From an uncultured Bacteroidales bacterium (GTDB taxonomy: Bacteria > Bacteroidota > Bacteroidia > Bacteroidales > F082): a DNA stretch of 15,450 nt. Where the stretch lies: contig CALGBV010000084.1 of NCBI GenBank assembly GCA_937884015.1, positions 1-15,450 of the forward strand. The letters run 5' to 3'. The notes under the pieces are model-generated. The model worked only from the letters and a program-made list of their open reading frames with translations. It was not told the origin of the DNA and made no database searches. The first letter of the stretch is position 1; every line of letters starts with the position of its first letter. Made by a program: the position numbers and the translations under genes. Positions 7,197-14,678 of this stretch are shown here, piece by piece.

Positions 7197-7961
7197 TCAA
7201 TAAGCGAGACTTGCATCACTCGGCAGCCAGCCTTCGCTGCCATTGGCAATCCTGACCTTGTTCCACCCATCGGCTTCGTCGAGAAGGGTGACTTTTGTGC
7301 CTTCGTGAAGGACAAAAAGATCGACACTGCCATCGTTGGGCGAACTTTTCACCGTCACAGCTGGCGTCATAATGATGGCGTGATTCTTTTCCATGGCCTC
7401 ATTACGCTTTTCCATTGAAAAAATGAAAGAGAAAACGAAAACCAGCAATGCCAGAATTCCGACAAAGAACCCCATTTTGCGTAAACCCATGCGACGGGCA
7501 CGCAAAAACATGAACAAAGCCACCAAAAGGGTTGCAAAACTAATGATGGAAACCGTTGCCCAAGCATCGCTCGAGAACATGTTTTTCACATTGTTCCAAC
7601 CTTTGACGATAAATGACTGCGGAATCGATTCAATCTTGTCGGCTATGGCGAGGTTGGCGATTTCAAGGTTGGTCTTTACGTCGGCATTGCTCGGGTCGAG
7701 TTTCAAGGCCTTTTCGTAGTAATAAATGGCCATAGGGTAAGTCCCCATTTTATAATAGGTGTTACCCAAGTTGAAATACAAAGGTACGGATTCCTGTTCG
7801 GCATCGACAATATTATTGTACAGATCCAACGCGCTCTGATAGTTGCCTTCGTTGTAGGCTGCATTTGCCTGCTCGAACCATGCATCGTATGATTCCTGCG
7901 CTGCTACAAACCTTGGCATGAGCGCAACCGCTATTAATATTAATAAGGTGATACGTTTCAT
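7197..7961 (-). CDS. batE: BatE, TPR and SH3-like membrane protein of the Bat operon
   Basis: This 254-residue protein is the last gene of the cluster. It has a signal peptide (1 to about 21, ending in FVAAQ) and TPR helices at about 27-92, including LYFNLGNTYYKMGTYPMAIYYYEKALKLDP (61-90). Two membrane segments lie at about 134-154 and 163-182. A C-terminal SH3-like domain (about 196-251: AVTVKSSPNDGS, GTKVTLLDEADGWNKVRIANG) follows. This order is standard for BatE. The frame could extend upstream to 8021, but the ATG at 7961 starts directly with the signal peptide and is chosen. The topology puts the TPRs, and probably the SH3 domain, outside the cytoplasm. It is separated from batD by 115 bases holding repeats, the widest gap in the cluster. 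A specific molecular role is not established. Confidence 0.9.
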   Translation of the reverse strand: MKRITLLILIAVALMPRFVAAQESYDAWFEQANAAYNEGNYQSALDLYNNIVDAEQESVPLYFNLGNTYYKMGTYPMAIYYYEKALKLDPSNADVKTNLEIANLAIADKIESIPQSFIVKGWNNVKNMFSSDAWATVSIISFATLLVALFMFLRARRMGLRKMGFFVGILALLVFVFSFIFSMEKRNEAMEKNHAIIMTPAVTVKSSPNDGSVDLFVLHEGTKVTLLDEADGWNKVRIANGSEGWLPSDASLAY

Positions 7962-8032
7962 TCTATTATACTTTAAATTATGCTGTTTTTCGGACGCACA
8001 CGGTGCTTCACTATATTTCACATTTTGTTGTC

Positions 8033-8079
8033 AGACGCGATAAATCGCGTCTCTACTCCTAATTCCTCACTCCTAACTA
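8033..8079. repeat. Palindrome plus GTTAGGA repeats in the batD-batE gap
   Basis: A near-perfect palindrome at 8033-8052 has 9-base arms AGACGCGAT and ATCGCGTCT around AA. Next to it (8053-8079, minus strand) lie the words GTTAGGA, GTGAGGA and ATTAGGA. The last of these bases include the batD stop codon TAG (8077-8079), so the repeat abuts or overlaps the gene end. The hairpin has no T-tail in the minus direction, so it is not a standard terminator. It may be a REP-like dispersed element. Confidence 0.7.
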
Positions 8080-9948
8080 CAATACCCTTTCCGCCTTTGA
8101 AATCACATCGATACCCTGCTGATAAAGGTCGTCCATCTTCTTGCTGGCATCGCCAGGAGCGAAGCGAGCGAACTCACAATTGTTCAAGGTGTCGACAAAC
8201 TGCTTGGTCAAATCCTCTGGAACATTTTTGGCCGACATCGCTTCATTGACCGTCTCCATCGACAATTTGGCGCGTTCAATGCCCAGCTTATCGGAGATAT
8301 AGCCCCACAAAGCCTGCGACATTTCATTGTAGAAATTATTCTGATCCTTGACATTCAGGTATTTCAAGGCATTCTTCAAACGGCCTCGGGCTACCTTGGT
8401 GGCTTTCTTGTTGCGGGTCTTGGCTTCATCCTGACGCAAGGCTGCACGTTGCTTCGAGACAATCAACAGCACGATGAAAGCAATAAGCAGCACAAGCAAT
8501 ATCACGAAATAGGCCGGCGAAGCGAAGAAGAAACTATTCGAGCTCCTGAGATGCGCATTGCCCGTCATGATGTGGCGGATGTCGCTGCCCAAATACTTGA
8601 TGCCTTCCTGATTGGAAGCGTAAATAGTGTTGCCATCGGGATCGCCTTCTCCCTTTTCGACATGGATGTCGTATTGGTCGGAACTCAAGGCCGTGTAGGT
8701 ACCATTGGCAGGATTTAAATACGAAAATTCAACCGGTGCAATGGTAAAATCACCGACACGACGCGGAATGACAAGATATTCAGCGCGTTTCGTACCCGAA
8801 ATTCCGTTTGCCGAAGGATTAGCATCGACAATAATTTTAGGGTCATAGACTTCAAAATCAGGCGGAAAAACAGGTTCCGGCATTTGAAGCAGTTCTATGT
8901 TGCCTTGACCCGAGACCGTCAAAGTCAAAGTGAAGGCTTCGTTGGTCTTGAGTTCGGTCTTGTCGATTTCCGACTTGAAATTGTAATTGCCCACGGCACC
9001 TGCAAAACTTGCCGGCTTATTATCTTCAGGCAAGCTCTTCACATCGATGCCAAGCGACGAACAACTCAGTTCTTTCTGCACATTCGTGTAGCCGCCACCG
9101 AAAAACGGGTCGTTGAAGAACAAGTCGAAAGGATCCATGCTGTTGCGACGGTTGCTTCGGCTTGTAGGCACCTGAGCGATACATTCAATCGACATTGGGT
9201 CAATAACCAATTTACCGGCACGCTGCGGCACAAGCACAACTTTCTGAATTTCAGCCGTTGTGTATTCAATGCCATTGACGACTTCCGAACCCTGACGCAA
9301 GGCACCGCCGTTGTTATCACTAATGTCTTTCATCCAAGCACCTGCGTAGGACGGCATCTTGGAAACCGAAAGCGATGAAACGCCAACCTTGGTGTAAAGT
9401 TTGTAAGTCAAGACAAGCTGTTCGCCCAAATAAACGGTTTTCTTAGAAGGCGTGACCTTCAGGAACAAATCCTTGCCGCTGACCTGAGGGTCATTGGAGC
9501 TTTGCTGCTGCTGACTTTGGCCACCTTGGGCATATTGCGAATTGCCACCGTAAGCATTGCCGTTATCAGGCAAAACCTTGATGTCCAGAGCATTACTTGT
9601 CACCTTATCGCCTTTCACCGTCACCGATGCAGAACCAATGTGAAACTCACCTTCCTTATAGGCCTGCAAGGCAAAAGTGTAAGTGTTCGTGACGGAATGT
9701 GACATGGAGCCGTTGATCATCTGGAAACTTGAACTCGATGAGGTAAAAGGCCCGCCAACGACATTGAAACCGTCAAACGAAGGTGCCTTGAAGTTCTTGC
9801 CTTCCGCATTCAGTTCGTAGACAACCTGAAACTTCTCTCCCACCACGACCTGTTTCTTGGCCGATGCCTTCAAGGTGACATCTTGCGCCCAAAGCATGGC
9901 CGGTGCCAAAATTCCGATTATCAAAAGCAATCTAACTATCTTCTTCAT
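8077..9948 (-). CDS. batD: BatD, large periplasmic beta-rich protein with one membrane anchor
   Basis: This 623-residue protein shows the normal BatD plan. Residues 1-21 are a signal peptide (ending MLWAQ). A long beta-rich periplasmic region (about 22-470) holds repeated immunoglobulin-like segments, such as VTLKASAKKQVVVGEKFQVV and LFLKVTPSKKTVYLGEQLVL. A Gly/Ser/Gln-rich linker lies at about 130-158. One membrane helix follows at about 479-499, then a basic stretch and a cytosolic helical domain (about 515-623). That tail resembles the tail of the protein encoded at 13656-14678. The ATG at 9948 starts at the signal peptide. Forty-one bases separate it from batC, and that gap carries a possible internal promoter. 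BatD presumably works with the VWA proteins BatA and BatB in the membrane; a biochemical activity is not known. Confidence 0.93.
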   Translation of the reverse strand: MKKIVRLLLIIGILAPAMLWAQDVTLKASAKKQVVVGEKFQVVYELNAEGKNFKAPSFDGFNVVGGPFTSSSSSFQMINGSMSHSVTNTYTFALQAYKEGEFHIGSASVTVKGDKVTSNALDIKVLPDNGNAYGGNSQYAQGGQSQQQQSSNDPQVSGKDLFLKVTPSKKTVYLGEQLVLTYKLYTKVGVSSLSVSKMPSYAGAWMKDISDNNGGALRQGSEVVNGIEYTTAEIQKVVLVPQRAGKLVIDPMSIECIAQVPTSRSNRRNSMDPFDLFFNDPFFGGGYTNVQKELSCSSLGIDVKSLPEDNKPASFAGAVGNYNFKSEIDKTELKTNEAFTLTLTVSGQGNIELLQMPEPVFPPDFEVYDPKIIVDANPSANGISGTKRAEYLVIPRRVGDFTIAPVEFSYLNPANGTYTALSSDQYDIHVEKGEGDPDGNTIYASNQEGIKYLGSDIRHIMTGNAHLRSSNSFFFASPAYFVILLVLLIAFIVLLIVSKQRAALRQDEAKTRNKKATKVARGRLKNALKYLNVKDQNNFYNEMSQALWGYISDKLGIERAKLSMETVNEAMSAKNVPEDLTKQFVDTLNNCEFARFAPGDASKKMDDLYQQGIDVISKAERVL

Positions 9949-9968
9949 ACGTAATTCTTTTGAAGCTG

Positions 9969-9976
9969 CAAAAATA
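9969..9976 (-). promoter_or_regulatory. Candidate internal promoter (-7 element) before batD
   Basis: In the batC-batD gap the minus strand reads TATTTTTG followed by C, a full match to TAnnTTTG. It ends 20 bases before the batD ATG, nearly the same spacing as the element before the M16 gene (19 bases). A TTTG -33 box is not evident; that region lies inside the end of batC. Confidence 0.4.
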
Positions 9977-9989
9977 ATGATTTTTCCAT

Positions 9990-11615
9990 TTACCAGTCTT
10001 TCTCACTCTGACGTTTCGGCTGGGTCCTGATTTTTTGTTCGTTGACCTTCTCCATCGTCTTCTTTTCCTGGTTTTCCAAAGCATCCAACATGCGCTGAGC
10101 GTCTTCTTTCGACATTTCCTGATTCTGCTGCTGTTGCTGCTGTTGGTCTTGTTGCTGTTGCTGGTCCTGCTGGTCTTGCTGATCCTGCTGGTCCTGCTGG
10201 TCTTGTTGCTGTTGTTGTTGCTGCTGCTGGTCCTGGTTCTGATCTTCATTCTTTTCGAAGACAGCCGAGACCACGACATCGAAATCAGGCATGGTGAAGA
10301 AATTGCCCAGAGGCTGGATGTGAATCGAAGTGTCGCCATCCATCGTGATGCGGTATTCCTTGAATTTGTAACCTGGTTCGGGCGCGTTGCGCAAAGCCAC
10401 CGTTTCGCGAGGCGTAGCCTCCGAAACATCGAGCAGGACATGACCGCCTTCAACCAAAGTATCGGGCATCACCTTATAATAACGGTCGGCTTCGACAAAG
10501 GTAGCCTTCACCGTGACATCGGTCTCCAGCATCTGGAAAACGTTTTCATCGGAAACCGGTGCCGACATGGTAGGATCGGTATCGCTGACCACGCGCAAAT
10601 CGGCAAGTTGATAGCCCTTGTTCGGAGTGACAATCACGCCAATATTCTGACCTGGAACAGCCAAACTGTCGGAGACGCGAATCGTGCCGTTTTCAGTGGC
10701 ATCCACATGGACGTGCAAAGCCGTTCTGAAACTTGCCGTCACCGTCACATCAAAGTCAGGCATGGTGAAAACCGTGTCGTTGACCGGTATCGTGTCGTTG
10801 CGGTTGCCCGTCTTGTAAACCGTGTATTTGTCGACCATGTAGTTCAGTTCAGGTCGTGCACTCAGCACAACCTGCTGACCTTCAACGGCCATTTGCTTGT
10901 CGGCCATCACCGTGCCGTGAGGAATGTTTTCTTCAATCGAAATCTTGTGTGCCTGCTTGAATTCAGCTGACACCAAGACATCGAATTTCGGCATGATGAA
11001 ACTGCTGCCGCTCACCTCAACCGTGACCTCGGTATTGTCCGCACGCACCACAATGTATTTCGACAAGGCATAACCTTCTTCGGCCTGTGCCGAAAGCGTG
11101 ACCTTCTGCCCGTTGAAAGCCACTTCTTCAGAAGACTCGATCGAGCCATGCTCCACACCTTTATATATATAGATGTGGCTCTTGACCAAATGCGCACGGC
11201 AATATTCCAGATTATAAAGCGCATCGGCATTGTCAGGGTTCAGTTTCAGCGACACCTTATATATATTAAAAGCATCGTAAAACTTATCCTGAGCCAAAAG
11301 GCAGTTGCCCATATTGAAGACAGCATTCGATTTCAGTTTGGCATCGGGTGTCATGTCGAGCACTTTCTGGAACGTCTCGTATGCACCATCATAATTCTCC
11401 TGCGCATACAAGGCATCGCCCAGATTGAACTGTGCGTTGGCATTGTTGGGACGCGCCTCCAAAGCCTTCTTGTAATTGACCTCAGCCTCGGCATAATTCG
11501 AGCGCTTGTAATTGCGGTTGCCTTTACGGATCAGCTTCACATCGGTTTGTGCCGACAGCGAAACCGTCATCACGAAAAAGGCCAGTGTCAATATGTATTT
11601 ACTGAATGTTTTCAT
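9990..11615 (-). CDS. batC: BatC, TPR protein with four inserted InlB-B-like repeats and a Gln/Asp tract
   Basis: This 541-residue protein is much longer than ordinary BatC, which I recall as roughly 200-300 residues. Residues 1-22 are a signal peptide (ending SLSAQ). TPRs fill about 25-142, with YKKALEARPNNANAQFNLGD and YKVSLKLNPDNADALYNLEY. The normal tail is also present: a Gln/Asp tract (457-499) and MSKEDAQRMLDALENQEKK (501-519). Between them, residues of about 146-455 form four repeats of about 77 residues, each ending with FxMPxFDVxVxAxF or a variant. The ATG at 11615 is preferred over an upstream in-frame TTG at 11627, because it begins the signal peptide directly and follows an AGAAGAAAG purine run. 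It overlaps the batB stop by 17 bases, suggesting coupling. Its signal peptide implies an extracytoplasmic site. The repeats probably extend or scaffold the Bat complex, but that is inference. Confidence 0.88.
   Translation of the reverse strand: MKTFSKYILTLAFFVMTVSLSAQTDVKLIRKGNRNYKRSNYAEAEVNYKKALEARPNNANAQFNLGDALYAQENYDGAYETFQKVLDMTPDAKLKSNAVFNMGNCLLAQDKFYDAFNIYKVSLKLNPDNADALYNLEYCRAHLVKSHIYIYKGVEHGSIESSEEVAFNGQKVTLSAQAEEGYALSKYIVVRADNTEVTVEVSGSSFIMPKFDVLVSAEFKQAHKISIEENIPHGTVMADKQMAVEGQQVVLSARPELNYMVDKYTVYKTGNRNDTIPVNDTVFTMPDFDVTVTASFRTALHVHVDATENGTIRVSDSLAVPGQNIGVIVTPNKGYQLADLRVVSDTDPTMSAPVSDENVFQMLETDVTVKATFVEADRYYKVMPDTLVEGGHVLLDVSEATPRETVALRNAPEPGYKFKEYRITMDGDTSIHIQPLGNFFTMPDFDVVVSAVFEKNEDQNQDQQQQQQQQQDQQDQQDQQDQQDQQQQQDQQQQQQQNQEMSKEDAQRMLDALENQEKKTMEKVNEQKIRTQPKRQSEKDW
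10119..10247 (-). repeat. Triplet-rich Gln/Asp coding tract in batC
   Basis: The tract encodes residues 457-499 of BatC, almost entirely Gln with Asp at intervals. In the middle, the triplet DQQ recurs four times in a row. The DNA consists of CAG/CAA with GAC/GAT codons, so it is a 3- and 9-base period repeat. Slippage would change length in whole codons and keep the frame. A Gln-rich region is normal for BatC; the size and regularity are what stand out. Confidence 0.85.
10251..11180 (-). repeat. Four tandem InlB-B/Flg_new_2-like domain repeats within batC
   Basis: In BatC numbering the units are about 146-221, 222-298, 299-375 and 376-455. Shared landmarks are HGSI/HGTV/NGTI near the start, GQKVTLSA/GQQVVLSA/GQNIGVIV/RETVALRN, GYALSKYIV/NYMVDKYTV/GYQLADLRV/GYKFKEYRI, and the closing FIMPKFDVLVSAEF/FTMPDFDVTVTASF/FQMLETDVTVKATF/FTMPDFDVVVSAVF. 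This is the pattern of the divergent InlB B-repeat family. The fourth unit is the most divergent at its start. Units share the pattern but little identity, so the array is old or assembled from diverged copies. Confidence 0.85.
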
Positions 11616-12660
11616 CTTTCTTCTCAAAAATGTTAAACTTTCTCTCCCACTCTTTCTTGCCCGACGAAATGAAAATCTCTATCAGCAGCAGAATGAGGGC
11701 CGCTGCAACGAACCATTGGAACTGGTCTTCGTAATCGGTGAAGACCTTGGTCTCAATTTCCGACTTATCCATCTTGTTGATGTCGTCGTAAATCTTTTCC
11801 AAGCCCACATTCGAATTGCTGGCACGCACATACAAGCCATTGCCTGCCGAAGCGATTTTCTGCAGCATCTGTTCGTCGAGACGGGTGATGATGGTATTGC
11901 CCTGACGGTCCTTGCGGTATCCGACCTGATGACCATACTGGTTGTATTCCGGAATCGGGGCGCCATCAGCCAGACCCATGCCTATGGTATAGACCTTCAC
12001 ACCTTGCTTAGCGGCTTCCTGTGCTGCCTTGACGGCTTCGTCATTCTCATGGTCTTCACCATCGGAGATGATGATGATGGCCTTGCTGTGGTCTTCTTCA
12101 GAGAACGACCTCATGGCCAGATTGATAGCCTCGGCAATGGCTGTACCTTGCGATGCCACAAGGCTGGTGTTCACCGTCGAGAGGAACATCTTGGCAGCGG
12201 TATAGTCGGTGGTGATAGGCAGCTGCACGAAAGCCTTGTCAGCAAAGACAATGACACCGATGCGATCGCCCTTCATGTCGCTAATCAGCTTGTTGATAGC
12301 CTGCTTGGAGCGTTCCAAACGGCTTGGCGCGATGTCCTCCGCATTCATGGAATTGGAGACGTCGACGGCAAGATACAAATCGATGCCTTCGCGCTTCACC
12401 TCTTCCATCTTCGAACCGCTCTGCAAGTTGGCTAAAGCCAAAATGAGGCTGGGCACCATCAGCAGGAACACGACAAACTTGAAATTGCGACGACGCGTAG
12501 AGTATGACGGGACAAGATATTCGCGCATTTCGGTGCTGGCGAAACGCTTGAACTGCTTGTTCTGCCTGATGCAAATCAGAATATAAATGATTATCAATAA
12601 CGGAATGACTATCAGACCGTAAAGATATTCTGGATGTTCAAATCTTAATACGTTTTCCAT
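11599..12660 (-). CDS. batB: BatB, membrane-anchored von Willebrand factor A protein
   Basis: This 353-residue protein has two N-terminal membrane helices (about 12-31 and 60-77), a VWA domain (about 93-300) and a C-terminal helix (about 315-332). The metal-ion-dependent adhesion site is intact: DVSNS with Asp100, Ser102 and Ser104; Thr173 in QGTAIAEA; and Asp200 in IIIISDGEDHE. Asn instead of Gly in DVSNS separates it from BatA. It starts 5 bases after the batA stop codon and overlaps batC by 17 bases, so the genes are almost surely co-transcribed. VWA domains bind protein partners through the bound metal; BatB presumably pairs with BatA and the MoxR ATPase. The basic, charged end (GKKEWERKFNIFEKKDENIQ) would lie in the cytoplasm. 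Confidence 0.94.
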   Translation of the reverse strand: MENVLRFEHPEYLYGLIVIPLLIIIYILICIRQNKQFKRFASTEMREYLVPSYSTRRRNFKFVVFLLMVPSLILALANLQSGSKMEEVKREGIDLYLAVDVSNSMNAEDIAPSRLERSKQAINKLISDMKGDRIGVIVFADKAFVQLPITTDYTAAKMFLSTVNTSLVASQGTAIAEAINLAMRSFSEEDHSKAIIIISDGEDHENDEAVKAAQEAAKQGVKVYTIGMGLADGAPIPEYNQYGHQVGYRKDRQGNTIITRLDEQMLQKIASAGNGLYVRASNSNVGLEKIYDDINKMDKSEIETKVFTDYEDQFQWFVAAALILLLIEIFISSGKKEWERKFNIFEKKDENIQ

Positions 12661-12664
12661 AGCC

Positions 12665-13663
12665 TTAATCAGTTATCGTTCTAAAAATAGTCTTACGTAA
12701 CAGGAACTCAAGCAAGAGCAATGCCAAAGCCCAAGCCACAAAAGGATAAAACTCTTCGTGCAGACGACGGAACTCCGTGACCTCAATCTTGGAACGTTCC
12801 AACTTGTCGATTTCCTGATAGATTTCATCCAATTTCTGATTGGATGTCGCACGGAAATACTTGCCGTCGGTAGAGTTGGCAATGCTTTGCAGCAGTTTCT
12901 CATCAATTTCGACTTTCATCTGCTGTATCTGCTGACCGAAAGGCGTCTGCACGGGATAAGGTGCCGTGCCGTAAGTGCCAACAGCAATCGTGTAGACACG
13001 GATGCCAAACAGTTTTGCCATTTCAGCAGCCGTATACGGGTCGACGGAACCGGCATTGTTCATACCATCGGTCAACAAAATGATGACTTTTGAGATGGCA
13101 TCGCTGTCCTTCAACCTGCTGATGGAAGTGGCCAAGCCATCGCCAATGGCAGTACCATCGTCGATGAGACCGTTCTTCATTTCGGCAAGCATATTGAGCA
13201 TCACGCCATGGTCGGTGGTCAAAGGCACTTGGGTGAACGATTCGCCTGAGAAAATGACCAGACCCATGCGGTCGCCCGGACGGCCTTCGACAAATTCCGA
13301 AGCCACATTCTTGGCAGCCGTCAAGCGGTCGGGCTTCAAGTCGCGGGCCAACATGGAACCCGAAACGTCCATAGCCATCACGATGTCGATGCCTTCAATA
13401 TTGGATTTCTTATTGGTCGAAGCACTTTGCGGACGTGCTATGGCAATGATTAACAAGGCCAAAGCCGCCATTTTCAAGGCAAAAAGCAGATGACGCAAAT
13501 AGGCTTTCCATGTTTTCGGCAAGTTGGCGAAACCGCTCATGTCGGAGAAACGCACCGAGGCTTCCTGTTTCCTGTGGCGCAACACATACCATGCAATGGC
13601 CAGAGGCACAATCAAAAGTCCCCACAGAAGACCGGGATTGGCAAATTCAAATTGTTCAAACAT
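12665..13663 (-). CDS. batA: BatA, membrane-anchored von Willebrand factor A protein
   Basis: This 332-residue protein shares the layout of BatB: helices at about 11-29 and 60-77, a VWA domain at about 90-295 and a last helix at about 307-324. The metal site is complete: DVSGS with Asp99, Ser101 and Ser103; Thr171 in DDGTAIGDGLA; and Asp199 in LLTDGMNNAG. The similarity to BatB over its whole length indicates tandem duplication, a standard feature of Bat clusters. The ATG at 13663 overlaps the upstream gene by 8 bases and has an AAGGAGG Shine-Dalgarno-like sequence at 13673-13679. The batB start follows its stop after 4 bases. Expected site is the inner membrane, with the exact side of the VWA domain not settled by sequence alone. 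Confidence 0.94.
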   Translation of the reverse strand: MFEQFEFANPGLLWGLLIVPLAIAWYVLRHRKQEASVRFSDMSGFANLPKTWKAYLRHLLFALKMAALALLIIAIARPQSASTNKKSNIEGIDIVMAMDVSGSMLARDLKPDRLTAAKNVASEFVEGRPGDRMGLVIFSGESFTQVPLTTDHGVMLNMLAEMKNGLIDDGTAIGDGLATSISRLKDSDAISKVIILLTDGMNNAGSVDPYTAAEMAKLFGIRVYTIAVGTYGTAPYPVQTPFGQQIQQMKVEIDEKLLQSIANSTDGKYFRATSNQKLDEIYQEIDKLERSKIEVTEFRRLHEEFYPFVAWALALLLLEFLLRKTIFRTITD

Positions 13664-14678
13664 TTTCCTGTCCCTCCTTCTTCTCCGCTTCCTTGGCGGC
13701 GGCCTTCTTATTGGCCTCGATTTGCGCTTCCTTGGCTTTCATGTCCTGATAGTGCGCATAACTCTCATTCACGAAATCCGTCATGTTGTTCATCGCCACA
13801 TCGTTTTCCAACGAAGTAGTGGAATATTTGGCAAACTTCACCAAGTCAGCAAGTTCCATAGTATCTTTCAACTTACCGTAAATCTGTTCGTTGAAGCGCA
13901 ATGGCTTGATTTCCTCCAAAATAGCATCGGTGGTCATCTCGACGGCATTCACGCCAAACTGACCTTCGATGTATTCACGGGCGATGTCGGACATGGAGGA
14001 GTAATATTCTTTCGTCTTGCCCGACTGCCAGAGTTTCTGCTGACGCAGGTTCTCCAAATCGTCGATGGCCTTGGTATATGGCGGGATGACTGGTCCTGAA
14101 ACGACATTGCCGTTTTCATCGACTTTCGGCTTGCGATGCTTCAGATAGAACCAAATGCCGAGACCTATCAGCACGAGCAAGAGCAGACCCAACAGCCACG
14201 GGAACACATCGCGCATGCTGATTGGTTCCGCAATAGGCTCAACGATAGGACGATACGACTGTGTGGTGTCGACCGTGATAGTCGTCACAAACAAATCAAT
14301 CGGGTCGGTGAGCGCCTGCATACGCATCGGGTCGTCGAACGACTTGGCATAAGTCAAAGCCACCGATGGCAACTGGACACGGCCCGTGTCGAAAGTCATC
14401 AAGGTCAAAGTCTGGTCGACGATGATGTTGCTATCGGCATCGGCAGTGCGGTTGACTTGGCCTCTTTTCAGAATGTCGATCTGGTCGGAGAGCGCATCAC
14501 CGGCAAACTCGTTCCATTCCACATAGTAACCATACGGCACTTTCAGGTGCAAATTCAAGTCAAATGGCTTGCCGACCGACACGTTGGCATCATCCACCTC
14601 GCCCGACACTTCGACATTTTGTGCCGAAGCGAAGAACCAGCAGCAGCAGGCCATGACAAACAAAATACATTTCTTCAT
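13656..14678 (-). CDS. Bat-cluster membrane protein with a BatD-like cytosolic tail
   Basis: This 340-residue protein has a Cys-rich signal peptide (about 1-19, with ACCCWFFASAQ). A beta-rich periplasmic domain follows (about 20-150), then one membrane helix (about 159-178) and a cytosolic helical region (about 200-310) ending in a Lys/Glu/Ala-rich tail. The cytosolic part aligns by eye with the end of BatD: EYYSSMSDIAREYIEGQFGV against NFYNEMSQALWGYISDKLGI. The gene is at the conserved place between the DUF58 gene and batA found in many Bacteroidota. It overlaps its upstream neighbour by 4 bases (ATGA) and batA by 8. It looks like a shortened BatD relative. No catalytic motif is visible and I know no standard symbol for it. 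Confidence 0.85.
   Translation of the reverse strand: MKKCILFVMACCCWFFASAQNVEVSGEVDDANVSVGKPFDLNLHLKVPYGYYVEWNEFAGDALSDQIDILKRGQVNRTADADSNIIVDQTLTLMTFDTGRVQLPSVALTYAKSFDDPMRMQALTDPIDLFVTTITVDTTQSYRPIVEPIAEPISMRDVFPWLLGLLLLVLIGLGIWFYLKHRKPKVDENGNVVSGPVIPPYTKAIDDLENLRQQKLWQSGKTKEYYSSMSDIAREYIEGQFGVNAVEMTTDAILEEIKPLRFNEQIYGKLKDTMELADLVKFAKYSTTSLENDVAMNNMTDFVNESYAHYQDMKAKEAQIEANKKAAAKEAEKKEGQENV
13673..13679 (-). promoter_or_regulatory. Shine-Dalgarno-like site for batA
   Basis: The minus strand reads AAGGAGG, ending 9 bases before the batA ATG. It lies inside the Lys/Glu codons near the end of the upstream gene. Such strong sites are uncommon in Bacteroidota, so it may support reinitiation at the 8-base overlap, or may simply result from AAG GAG GGA codons. 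Confidence 0.4.

Noticed and set aside
7962..8021. Upstream start for batE at 8021
   Set aside because: The extra 20 residues (MKYSEAPCASEKQHNLKYNR) would precede and spoil a good signal peptide, and they are encoded in the repeat-bearing gap.
8033..8052. Rho-independent terminator inside the Bat operon
   Set aside because: The hairpin is not followed by a T-run in the direction of transcription (GACAACAAAATG follows), so a REP-like element is more likely.
10035..10970. 311-codon plus-strand open frame with a long Leu-rich stretch
   Set aside because: It is antisense to batC. The Leu run is simply the complement of the CAG-rich Gln tract (CTG codons), and the rest matches no family. batC has clear domains and operon context.
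11616..11627. Upstream TTG start for batC
   Set aside because: It would add MRRK before a signal peptide that already begins well at the ATG at 11615, and would deepen the overlap with batB.
11512..12435. 307-codon plus-strand open frame opposite batB
   Set aside because: It is a shadow of batB, which has an intact VWA metal site. The antisense product shows no domain.
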